Assembly: GCA_002316385.1 (NCBI GenBank)
Contig: DCDL01000065.1
Span: 1,733 to 8,265 of the forward strand
Source of the DNA: Clostridium sp. UBA1056
GTDB taxonomy: Bacteria; Bacillota; Clostridia; Clostridiales; Clostridiaceae
Length of the DNA: 6,533 nt
Reading direction: 5' to 3'
Positions within the stretch are counted from its first letter, which is position 1. Each line of letters opens with the position of its first letter. Below the pieces are notes generated by a model. The model saw nothing but the letters and a program-made list of their open reading frames with translations. It searched no databases and was not told where the DNA came from. The translations under genes and the position numbers were made by a program. Positions 1 to 5,391 of the stretch are shown in pieces.

Positions 1-14
1 CGGGTAGTCATCAG

Positions 15-65
15 ATAACACAAAATAAACGAGCATTCTGACTTATTTATTTTTTGAAGATGCCT
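15..65 (+). repeat. 51-bp dispersed repeat, left copy (inverted relative to 6483-6533)
   Basis: Positions 15-65 match the reverse complement of 6483-6533 at 49 of 51 bases; the differences are at positions 29 and 41. The homology may extend left into 1-14, but the other copy is cut off by the window edge, so this cannot be tested. Inside the copy an 8-bp inverted repeat (AAAATAAA at 22-29, TTTATTTT at 46-53) extends by GAG/CTT to an 8-nt loop and is followed by more T residues, so it could act as a weak hairpin. It codes for no evident protein. It lies downstream of the minus-strand unit, just beyond that unit's terminator. The family is not recognised. Confidence 0.85.
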
Positions 66-72
66 AATAAAA

Positions 73-121
73 TAGAGAGAATGGGTTATTTTATCAGCCC
101 ATTCTCTCTACTTTTTATTTT
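73..121. terminator. Strong bidirectional intrinsic terminator
   Basis: A perfect 13-bp stem pairs 73-85 with 98-110. It can extend by T86-G97 and T87-A96, leaving the 8-nt loop 88-95. On the plus strand it is followed by CTTTTTATTTT (111-121). On the minus strand it is followed by TTTTATTA (72 down to 65). It lies 19 nt past the stop of the small minus-strand ORF, so it most likely ends that transcript. It could also stop a plus-strand transcript entering from the left. Confidence 0.9.
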
Positions 122-129
122 AAGTTTAT

Positions 130-237
130 TTATACTTCTATTCTAGTTGGATTAGCTCTATTAAGGGTATCTATGTGATATGGAGATACAACAAGGATGT
201 TACAGAAAAGCAAAAGAATCAAAATGAATTTTTTCAT
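130..237 (-). CDS. Small exported or membrane peptide, 35 aa, function unknown
   Basis: ATG at 237-235 opens a 35-codon frame ending in TAA at 132-130. The product begins MKKF, has an uninterrupted hydrophobic stretch at about residues 4-17 rich in Ile, Leu and Val, and then a polar tail from S18 (with H21, D23, R27, R32 and a final V35). This is the shape of a signal peptide plus short mature peptide, or of a single-pass small membrane protein. Cys12 follows Leu-Leu-Phe, which does not fit a lipobox, so a lipoprotein is unlikely. A near-perfect ribosome site (AAGGAGATG) lies 6 nt upstream. The start is 17 nt after the stop of the 336-residue gene, and a strong terminator follows 19 nt after its own stop, so it looks like the second gene of that operon. 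A secreted signalling peptide is one possibility, but no RRNPP/TPR receptor gene is adjacent. I do not recognise the family. Confidence 0.65.
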   Translation of the reverse strand: MKKFILILLLFCNILVVSPYHIDTLNRANPTRIEV

Positions 238-243
238 ATAATT

Positions 244-252
244 CATCTCCTT
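244..252 (-). promoter_or_regulatory. Ribosome binding site of the small peptide ORF
   Basis: On the minus strand AAGGAGATG lies 6 nt before the ATG at 237, with the AGGAG core 9 nt away. It sits between the stop codon of the preceding gene (257-255) and the small ORF. Its strength is the main reason to accept so short an ORF as real. Confidence 0.75.
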
Positions 253-254
253 TT

Positions 255-1265
255 TCAGTAATTGCTATTTAGGTTATTATACTCCTTAGTAAAATTTTTA
301 TACATTTTTTCTACTTTATCATAAGTTTCATTGCTTGAAATATAAAGTGAATCCATAAAATCTTCCTTTATGTCCTTACTTTCCCTACGGACTTTTTCAG
401 TTACAATAGCATATTTAATCTTATATAAGTAGTCATTATATAAAGATACAGTTTTTGAATAATCGTTATAAATTGATGAAAAATTATCTGGTATGGACAT
501 TTGCGATAAAACGTTTTGTACTGAAGCTAATTTTTTAGAAGTATCATCTATATTAGAAATTAAAAGTTCATAGGCCGTATTTCCGCTACGACATTTTAAA
601 ACATCTTCATAAAAGTCATGCTTTAGACTGTCTAATGATATGACTAACTCTTTTAAAGTGTCAAGAAATTTAGTAGCTTCTGCTAATTTTAAATCAGATA
701 TTCTTTTAAAATTATTAGTAGATATACAATAATCTATTGTAGAATTTATTACTGAATACATTGGAACACCTAAATCATAGTTAGAATTATCCATATTAAT
801 CAATCCATAATAGTTTTCTGCTGTATCTCTAAAAAGCTTTAGATTATTAGCTGCTATTTCTATGTCATTTCCAGCAGGATTTTTAAGCATGGCTTCAAGC
901 TGCTCAATGATAAGAATATTTTCATTTAGACCTTTTAATAAATTTTTATGATTTTCTGCATAATTTGTGTCTTCGGCATAAGGATTAGAATTTAAATCTA
1001 CAGATATATCTATTAGGTCAGTTTTCATTTCAGGTAGAGAACTAAGAGCTTTTTCAACATTTATGTTATTATTATCTAAAAAGTCTTTAGATCTATTATT
1101 AACTTTTAAGATGGCATTCATAGTATTATAAATATATCTCTCACCTTTATTAAAAGAAAAGTTACTAAAAAAACCGTAGCTCAAAAAAAATAAAATTATA
1201 CCAATAATAAAAACGCATAAATATTTAATTACTACATTGTCTATTTTGAATTTTTTATCACCCAC
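255..1265 (-). CDS. Membrane-anchored extracytoplasmic helical protein, unknown function (336 aa)
   Basis: The frame starts at GTG (1265-1263) behind an AAGGGGGATG ribosome site; the nearby upstream ATG runs straight into a stop. The N-terminus is short and charged (GDKKFK), followed by one hydrophobic helix at about residues 12-33. It lacks a convincing signal-peptidase or lipobox site, so the protein is probably anchored with its body outside. Residues 40-336 look almost wholly alpha-helical, rich in Asn, Asp, Lys, Leu and Ser, with possible coiled-coil segments. Two cysteines fall outside the membrane segment (C180, C225). No enzyme motif, HAMP, kinase or chemotaxis signalling domain is visible. 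Two stretches (about 75-125 and 248-290) share a loose helical character that may reflect an old duplication, but this is only an impression. It is divergent from cdaA and followed at 17 nt by the small peptide ORF. A sensor, adhesin or peptide-interaction role would be speculation. Confidence 0.85.
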   Translation of the reverse strand: MGDKKFKIDNVVIKYLCVFIIGIILFFLSYGFFSNFSFNKGERYIYNTMNAILKVNNRSKDFLDNNNINVEKALSSLPEMKTDLIDISVDLNSNPYAEDTNYAENHKNLLKGLNENILIIEQLEAMLKNPAGNDIEIAANNLKLFRDTAENYYGLINMDNSNYDLGVPMYSVINSTIDYCISTNNFKRISDLKLAEATKFLDTLKELVISLDSLKHDFYEDVLKCRSGNTAYELLISNIDDTSKKLASVQNVLSQMSIPDNFSSIYNDYSKTVSLYNDYLYKIKYAIVTEKVRRESKDIKEDFMDSLYISSNETYDKVEKMYKNFTKEYNNLNSNY

Positions 1266-1291
1266 TTACAGCATCCCCCTTTGTATATTAA

Positions 1292-1311
1292 AAAGAATAT
1301 TATAATTCTTT
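1292..1311 (-). promoter_or_regulatory. Probable -10 box in a 7-bp dyad, promoter of the minus-strand unit
   Basis: On the minus strand a TATAAT (complement of 1299-1304) lies about 33 nt before the GTG start. It is centred inside an inverted repeat, AAAGAAT (1292-1298) and ATTCTTT (1305-1311). No good -35 hexamer is seen at 16-18 bp; a TTTACT 14 bp away is too close. The dyad could be an operator that overlaps the -10 box, or chance in AT-rich DNA. Confidence 0.4.
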
Positions 1312-1392
1312 ATATTAAAGTAAAAACTAAAATATTCATGGTTATTTATATTTATTTAATAAAAAATTTTTGTTCTAAAAATTAAATTTTAT

Positions 1393-1420
1393 ATTACAAA
1401 TATGAGTATTGGTGTATAAT
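1393..1420 (+). promoter_or_regulatory. Probable housekeeping (sigma-A type) promoter of the cdaA operon
   Basis: A perfect TATAAT lies at 1415-1420. ATTACA at 1393-1398 matches four of six -35 consensus bases, with a 16-bp spacer. Transcription would start near 1427, giving a leader of about 25 nt with no room for a riboswitch. The upstream stretch 1340-1392 is a run of A and T tracts that could act as an UP-like or bent element. Nothing else was found in the 186-nt divergent gap. Confidence 0.55.
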
Positions 1421-1438
1421 TAAAATAGTATTATTGTT

Positions 1439-1447
1439 AGGTGGTGA
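1439..1447 (+). promoter_or_regulatory. Ribosome binding site that fixes the cdaA start
   Basis: AGGTGGTGA differs from AGGAGGTGA at one base and stands 4 nt before ATG 1452 (about 6-7 nt from the AGGTGG core). An in-frame TTG at 1434 would place this site inside the gene and has no ribosome site of its own, so ATG 1452 is the start. Confidence 0.8.
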
Positions 1448-1451
1448 CTGT

Positions 1452-2300
1452 ATGGAAAGCTTAAATTCGCTTATAAATATTTTTAAGGGAATGACTATAT
1501 TTTCTCTAATTGACATCCTGGTGGTTTCTTTTATCTTTTATAAAGGTTACACCTTAATAAAGGAGACTAGGGCAGAGCAATTATTAAAAGGAATTGTGCT
1601 TATATTTTTATTAATACCTATAAGTGATGTTTTAAATTTAAGAACCTTAAACTGGATATTGGAGAATACTTTAACTATTAGTGTTATTTCCATTATAATT
1701 ATATTTCAGCCTGAGATTAGAAAGGCTTTGGAACATATCGGAAGAACTTCCTTCGTAGATAAAATAATTTATGAAGATGAAGAAGTTATGAAAAATGTGA
1801 TTAATGAAATAGTAGATGCTGTAGAGACATTAGCTGCAGATAAGGTTGGGGCACTTATAATATTAGAACAAAAGACAGGGCTTGGAGATATCATAAATAC
1901 AGGAACTAAGATAAATGGAGATGTATCTTCGGCGCTACTTCAAAATATTTTTGTTGTAAATACTCCTCTTCATGATGGAGCAACTATAATAAGAAATGAC
2001 AAAATTATAGCATCTGGATGTTTTTTACCACTTACCAATGATGATAAGTTAAATAAACAATTGGGAACAAGACATAGAGCTGGAATAGGAGTCACAGAGG
2101 TAGCTGACTGTATAACAATTATAGTTTCTGAGGAAACGGGAGTAATTTCTTTAGCTTTAAATGGAAGACTACTTAGAAATTATGATAAGGAGAAGCTAAG
2201 AAACGTACTACTTAAAGTAATGAGGAGTAGACAAAATAGAAAAGAATCATTTAAAGAGAGGGTAAGGCTATGGAGAAACAAAAAAGACAAGACATCATAA
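1452..2300 (+). CDS. cdaA: Diadenylate cyclase CdaA (c-di-AMP synthase, membrane form)
   Basis: CdaA condenses two ATP into cyclic di-AMP, the second messenger that controls potassium and osmolyte transport and cell-wall homeostasis. The 282-residue product has three hydrophobic helices at about 17-36, 44-63 and 66-85, then the DisA_N (DAC) catalytic domain at about 100-260. The two active-site signatures are intact: DGA at 175-177 (LHDGAT) and RHR at 207-209 (GTRHRAG). The C-terminal tail is short and basic. Length and layout match CdaA/YbbP proteins of Firmicutes; DisA and CdaS have other N-termini. The start is ATG 1452 with the AGGTGGTGA site; a longer version from TTG 1434 would add six residues and is unlikely. 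It is the first gene of a tight operon, and its last 31 nt overlap cdaR. This is a near-certain family assignment. Confidence 0.97.
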   Translation: MESLNSLINIFKGMTIFSLIDILVVSFIFYKGYTLIKETRAEQLLKGIVLIFLLIPISDVLNLRTLNWILENTLTISVISIIIIFQPEIRKALEHIGRTSFVDKIIYEDEEVMKNVINEIVDAVETLAADKVGALIILEQKTGLGDIINTGTKINGDVSSALLQNIFVVNTPLHDGATIIRNDKIIASGCFLPLTNDDKLNKQLGTRHRAGIGVTEVADCITIIVSEETGVISLALNGRLLRNYDKEKLRNVLLKVMRSRQNRKESFKERVRLWRNKKDKTS

Positions 2301-3517
2301 TAAGAATTTGTTGCATAGTAGCAGCACTAGTATTGTGGATGTATATTCGTAGCAGCGAAAACCCTGTAACTACTAGTGTAATAAAGTATGTGCCAGTTCA
2401 AATACTCAATGAAGATACCCTAGAAGATCGAGATTTAGTGTTGATACCAAACCAGGATTTTTATATAAATTTAACGGTAAAGGCTCCTGCATCAACGATT
2501 AAGGATTTAGATAAAAATAAAGATTTTGCTCTTGTAGCAGACCTTCAGGGGTATGCTTTAACACCAGGAGAAAATAAAATTCAAGTTAAAGTAAAAGAAG
2601 TAACTCCTGGGGTTTCTGTTGTAAATGCTGATGGACTCTTAATGAAAGTAGATGTAGATACTTTAGCAAATAAATATGTAAATGTAACATCTAGAACTTC
2701 AGGAGAAGTAGCAGAAGGATATTATAATGATAATCCTGAACTATCACCTAATTCTGTAAAAATATCAGGGCCGCAGAGGTATTTAGATCAAGTAGTTGAA
2801 GCGGTAGCACAAGTAGATATAACTAATGCAAATGCTGATATAGATGCAACAAATAAAGTTACTCTAGTAAATTCAGATGAAAAGGAAGTCAGTGGACTAT
2901 CTGTATACCCAGAATACGTGCAAGTAAAGGTTAAGATTAAAAAAGGTAAGTATTTAGGGGTGCATGTACAGACTACAGGAGCAACTCCATCAGGCATAGA
3001 GATATTAAGCATGGAAGTTGCACCAAAGAGTATAGAAGTAGTTGGTGCAAGTGAATTAATAGATCAAATTAAAGATATAAACACAGCACCTATAGACCTT
3101 AGTAGCATAACTGAAAGTACTACTGTAGATGCAAATCTAATAATACCTGATGGAATACACAGTGTGAATAATGTGCAAACTGTAAAAGTAAAATTTGCAG
3201 TAAAGAAACATAGTGAAAAAACTTTAAGCATACCAATAAACTATCCTAATTTAGGTGAAAATCTTACTCTAGAAAACTCTACAACAACACTTAAATTAAC
3301 TATTACAGGAGAAGAGAGTGAACTTAACAAAGTTAATGAAGATACCGTTAAGGCTACAGTAGATTTAAAAGGTTTAACGGAAGGGTCTCATGAGGCTAAG
3401 ATTCAGGTATCAGGAATACCGAATACAGTACAAGTTAAGGGTCAGACACCAGAAAGTGTAACTATAACCATAACCATAAAACCAACAACAGAGGAGAAAA
3501 GTAGCAATGCCAGTTAA
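2270..3517 (+). CDS. cdaR: CdaA regulatory protein CdaR (YbbR-domain protein)
   Basis: The 415-residue protein has one N-terminal membrane helix (about residues 8-26) after a basic start, with the rest predicted outside the cell. Four YbbR-type beta-rich repeats can be laid out at roughly 38-130, 135-223, 228-312 and 317-405. They show recurring patterns such as LSPNSVKISGPQRYLDQV (158-175) and VAPKSIEVVGASELIDQI (250-267). A low-complexity Thr/Ser/Glu tail ends the protein. CdaR proteins bind CdaA and modulate its cyclase activity in Bacillus, Listeria and Staphylococcus; that role here is inferred from family and gene order. The ATG lies inside the end of cdaA (31-nt overlap) behind a modest AGAGGGTAAGG site, which suggests translational coupling. 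The 3' end overlaps the next gene by 11 nt. Confidence 0.93.
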   Translation: MEKQKRQDIIIRICCIVAALVLWMYIRSSENPVTTSVIKYVPVQILNEDTLEDRDLVLIPNQDFYINLTVKAPASTIKDLDKNKDFALVADLQGYALTPGENKIQVKVKEVTPGVSVVNADGLLMKVDVDTLANKYVNVTSRTSGEVAEGYYNDNPELSPNSVKISGPQRYLDQVVEAVAQVDITNANADIDATNKVTLVNSDEKEVSGLSVYPEYVQVKVKIKKGKYLGVHVQTTGATPSGIEILSMEVAPKSIEVVGASELIDQIKDINTAPIDLSSITESTTVDANLIIPDGIHSVNNVQTVKVKFAVKKHSEKTLSIPINYPNLGENLTLENSTTTLKLTITGEESELNKVNEDTVKATVDLKGLTEGSHEAKIQVSGIPNTVQVKGQTPESVTITITIKPTTEEKSSNAS

Positions 3518-5108
3518 GATAAATAATTTAGTTTTAGGGATAAATGAAGATAATTTAGCCACCTTAAAATCAAAGGTGGCTAATAAACTTAGAATAAAAG
3601 AAAGTGATTTTAAATCCTTTAAAATCACTAAGGAATCTATAGATGCTAGAAAAAAATCAGATATAAAGATAAATTATGCTGTAGAGATAGAGTGTGACAA
3701 TGAATCTAAGGTTATAGCTAGAGCAAATAGCAATGATGTTAGATTAGGTGGAGATAGCTATAAGGCTGACTTTGAAATTGGAACAAAGAAACTAGAAAAT
3801 AGACCTATAGTAGTAGGCATGGGACCCGCAGGATTGTTTGCAGGCCTTCTTTTAGCAGAAAATGGATATAGCCCTCTTATAGTTGAGAGAGGTGAAGATG
3901 TAGACGGTAGAACTAGAACTATAGATAGTTTTTGGACTGGTAGGATAATTAATACAGAAAGTAATGTTCAGTTTGGAGAAGGTGGAGCTGGTACATTTTC
4001 AGATGGAAAATTAACTACTAGAATTAAAGATCATAGATGTGGATATGTTTTAGAAAAGCTTGTTTCAGCAGGTGCACCAGAAGAAATTACATATATGGGA
4101 AAACCACATATAGGGACAGATATATTAAAAAATGTAGTTAAAAATATAAGAGAAAAAATTAAGGAATATGGTGGAGAAGTAAGATTCTCTTCTAAGCTTG
4201 AAGATATAGTAATAAAGAATGGAAAAATCTCTGAAATAGTAGTAGATGGTGACCGCATACCTTGTGATAATCTCGTGCTTGCTACAGGACATAGTGCAAG
4301 AGATACTTACGAAATGCTATTTTCTAAGGGAGTTTCAATGTCTCCAAAGCCATTTGCTATAGGTTTTAGAATTGAACATTTGCAGCATATGATAGATGAA
4401 AATCAGTATGGGGAATATGCAACTCATCCAAAACTAAGGGCAGCAGATTATAAATTAACATATACTAGTGATAAATTATCTAGATCAGTATATAGTTTTT
4501 GTATGTGTCCAGGGGGGCATGTAGTAGCTTCAGCCTCAGAAGAAAATACTGTAGTAGTAAATGGAATGAGCAACTATAAGAGAGATGGTATAAATGCTAA
4601 TTCAGCTTTAGTGGTATCAGTAGACCCTAGTGATTTTGAGGGAAATACACCGTTAGGAGGAATCGCCTTCCAAAGACACTATGAAGCTTTAGCCTATGAA
4701 GTTGGAGGAAGAAATTATAACGCCCCAGTTCAGCTAGTGAAGGACTTTTTAAATGATAGAGTATCAAAAAGTTTTGGAAAAGTTAAACCAACATATACTC
4801 CAGGAACCGAATTTTCAGATTTAAGAAGATGTGCACCGGATTTTGTGGTAGATGCCATAAAGGAGGCATTACCTGTATTTGATAGAAGAATACCAGGATA
4901 TGCAGGAGAGGACGCATTATTAACAGGTATGGAAACAAGAACTTCTGCCCCAGTAAGAATTAATAGAACTGAGAATTATGAAAGCGTTAATGTTAGAGGA
5001 TTGTACCCAACAGGGGAAGGAGCTGGATATGCAGGGGGAATCGTATCAGCAGCGGTAGACGGACTTAGAGTTGCTGAGAGGATTATAACAGAATATTCAT
5101 TAAAATAA
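3507..5108 (+). CDS. FAD-dependent oxidoreductase, COG2509-type, substrate unknown
   Basis: The 533-residue protein is a flavoprotein of the uncharacterised FAD-dependent dehydrogenase family. Residues 1-95 form a separate N-terminal alpha/beta domain. A Rossmann dinucleotide site follows at 101-129, with G104, G106 and G109 (VVGMGPAGL) and the acidic E127 that would bind the adenosine ribose. Other family blocks are QFGEGGAGTFSDGKL (155-169), a second FAD contact LVLATGHSARD (256-266), the Cys pair in FCMCPGG (C332, C334) and the C-terminal FAD segment GLYPTGEGAGYAGG (498-511). No membrane helix or signal peptide is seen, so it is cytosolic. The start ATG lies behind GAGGAG and overlaps cdaR by 11 nt, so it is translated from the cda operon. 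The physiological substrate is not known for the family. The family assignment is firm, the role is not. Confidence 0.9.
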   Translation: MPVKINNLVLGINEDNLATLKSKVANKLRIKESDFKSFKITKESIDARKKSDIKINYAVEIECDNESKVIARANSNDVRLGGDSYKADFEIGTKKLENRPIVVGMGPAGLFAGLLLAENGYSPLIVERGEDVDGRTRTIDSFWTGRIINTESNVQFGEGGAGTFSDGKLTTRIKDHRCGYVLEKLVSAGAPEEITYMGKPHIGTDILKNVVKNIREKIKEYGGEVRFSSKLEDIVIKNGKISEIVVDGDRIPCDNLVLATGHSARDTYEMLFSKGVSMSPKPFAIGFRIEHLQHMIDENQYGEYATHPKLRAADYKLTYTSDKLSRSVYSFCMCPGGHVVASASEENTVVVNGMSNYKRDGINANSALVVSVDPSDFEGNTPLGGIAFQRHYEALAYEVGGRNYNAPVQLVKDFLNDRVSKSFGKVKPTYTPGTEFSDLRRCAPDFVVDAIKEALPVFDRRIPGYAGEDALLTGMETRTSAPVRINRTENYESVNVRGLYPTGEGAGYAGGIVSAAVDGLRVAERIITEYSLK

Positions 5109-5146
5109 AACAAATAGAAACTTGATATTTATACTATCAATTTGTT
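5109..5146 (+). terminator. Weak AT-rich hairpin after the flavoprotein gene
   Basis: TTGATA (5122-5127) pairs with TATCAA (5135-5140) around a 7-nt loop. AACAAA (5109-5114) can pair with TTTGTT (5141-5146), leaving a 7-nt bulge on the left side. It begins directly after the stop codon. The stem is poor in GC and the T-tail is interrupted, so it may only protect the 3' end or terminate partially. Confidence 0.35.
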
Positions 5147-5158
5147 AATATAATATTT

Positions 5159-5191
5159 AAGAAGAGTATTTTATCCATTCTTCTTTTCTTT
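5159..5191 (+). terminator. Probable intrinsic terminator of the cdaA operon
   Basis: AAGAAGAGT (5159-5167) pairs with ATTCTTCTT (5177-5185) as a 9-bp stem with one G-T pair and a 9-nt loop. TTCTTT follows. The low GC content makes it moderate at best. It lies about 50 nt after the flavoprotein stop and just before a new TATAAT, which fits an operon boundary. Confidence 0.5.
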
Positions 5192-5200
5192 GGCCGGGGA

Positions 5201-5206
5201 TATAAT
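5201..5206 (+). promoter_or_regulatory. buk: Candidate -10 box for the butyrate kinase transcript
   Basis: A perfect TATAAT lies between the terminator hairpin and the structured leader. At 17-bp spacing the -35 position reads TTCTTC, which is a poor match, so a regulator or an unusual promoter may be needed. Transcription would begin near 5212-5213, exactly at the AGCAAAA segment that can pair with the leader. A TATAAA at 5364-5369 is a weaker alternative just before the ribosome site. Confidence 0.4.
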
Positions 5207-5211
5207 TTTAC

Positions 5212-5350
5212 AGCAAAAGGTAAAGGTAGAATTTAGGATGGACAGAATTCTTAGAGCGTTGCTCTGTAGAACTCTCTATCCTTTAGGGTAAATTTTGCTA
5301 AGGCTTAGAAATTGATAAATTTCATCTAGTTCTAAGCCTATAGCAAAGAT
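5212..5350 (+). ncRNA. Structured 5' leader upstream of butyrate kinase; candidate cis-regulatory RNA
   Basis: Two strong stem-loops lie in the leader. The first runs 5235-5282: AGGATGGA (5235-5242) pairs with TCTATCCT (5275-5282), GAATTCT (5245-5251) with AGAACTC (5268-5274, one mismatch), and AGAGC with GCTCT around GTT. The second pairs 5294-5310 with 5330-5347, giving 17 bp with a single bulge (A5340) and a 19-nt loop. TTTTGCT at 5293-5299 can instead pair with AGCAAAA at 5212-5218, the predicted RNA 5' end, enclosing the first hairpin. The two states exclude each other. Neither stem is followed by a T-tract, and no segment that would clearly mask the GGAGGT ribosome site was found. No T-box, SAM, FMN, glycine, lysine, cobalamin, fluoride or c-di-AMP riboswitch consensus is recognisable. 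It could also be a mobile or repeat-derived insertion. Confidence 0.45.
5238..5291 (+). CDS. Possible 17-aa leader peptide (low confidence)
   Basis: ATG 5238 opens a 17-codon frame ending in TAA at 5289-5291, with AAAGGT at 5222-5227 as a modest ribosome site 10 nt upstream. The product has five leucines (CTT, TTG, CTC, CTC, TTA) and three arginines. Its codons run through the first leader hairpin, and its stop lies 2 nt before the 5' arm of the second. A ribosome translating it would therefore open one stem and cover part of the other, as in attenuation leaders. There is no run of one codon and no terminator, so chance is quite possible. Confidence 0.2.
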   Translation: MDRILRALLCRTLYPLG

Positions 5351-5391
5351 GTATTAAAGCTAATATAAATATTTTATGTGGAGGTATAGTT

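Noticed and set aside
130..237. Lipoprotein interpretation of the small peptide through Cys12
   Set aside because: The residues before the cysteine are Leu-Leu-Phe; a lipobox needs Gly, Ala or Ser at -1 and usually a small residue at -2.
1434..1451. TTG start for cdaA six codons upstream
   Set aside because: It would overlap the AGGTGGTGA ribosome site, which is ideally spaced for ATG 1452, and it has no ribosome site of its own.
2788..3012. Minus-strand open frame of 74 codons inside cdaR
   Set aside because: It lies wholly antisense to a well-supported gene, has no convincing ribosome site, and its composition follows the opposite frame.
3410..3628. Minus-strand open frame of 72 codons across the cdaR/flavoprotein junction
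   Set aside because: It is antisense to two overlapping real genes. The apparent hydrophobic stretch comes from complementing their Lys- and Glu-rich codons.
4031..4258. Minus-strand open frame of 75 codons inside the flavoprotein gene
   Set aside because: It is fully contained in the family-conserved coding region and has no independent start signals.
5294..5347. Second leader hairpin as an intrinsic terminator
   Set aside because: GATGTATTAAAG follows on the plus strand and AATTTACCC on the minus strand, so no T-tract exists on either side.
5212..5350. T-box leader
   Set aside because: No AGGGTGGNACCGCG-like T-box sequence and no antiterminator/terminator pair are present.
5109..5391. 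Decayed remnant of a ptb gene
   Set aside because: The gap has stops in all frames, no recognisable phosphotransacylase motif, and is far too short. It is occupied by hairpins and a promoter-like box instead.
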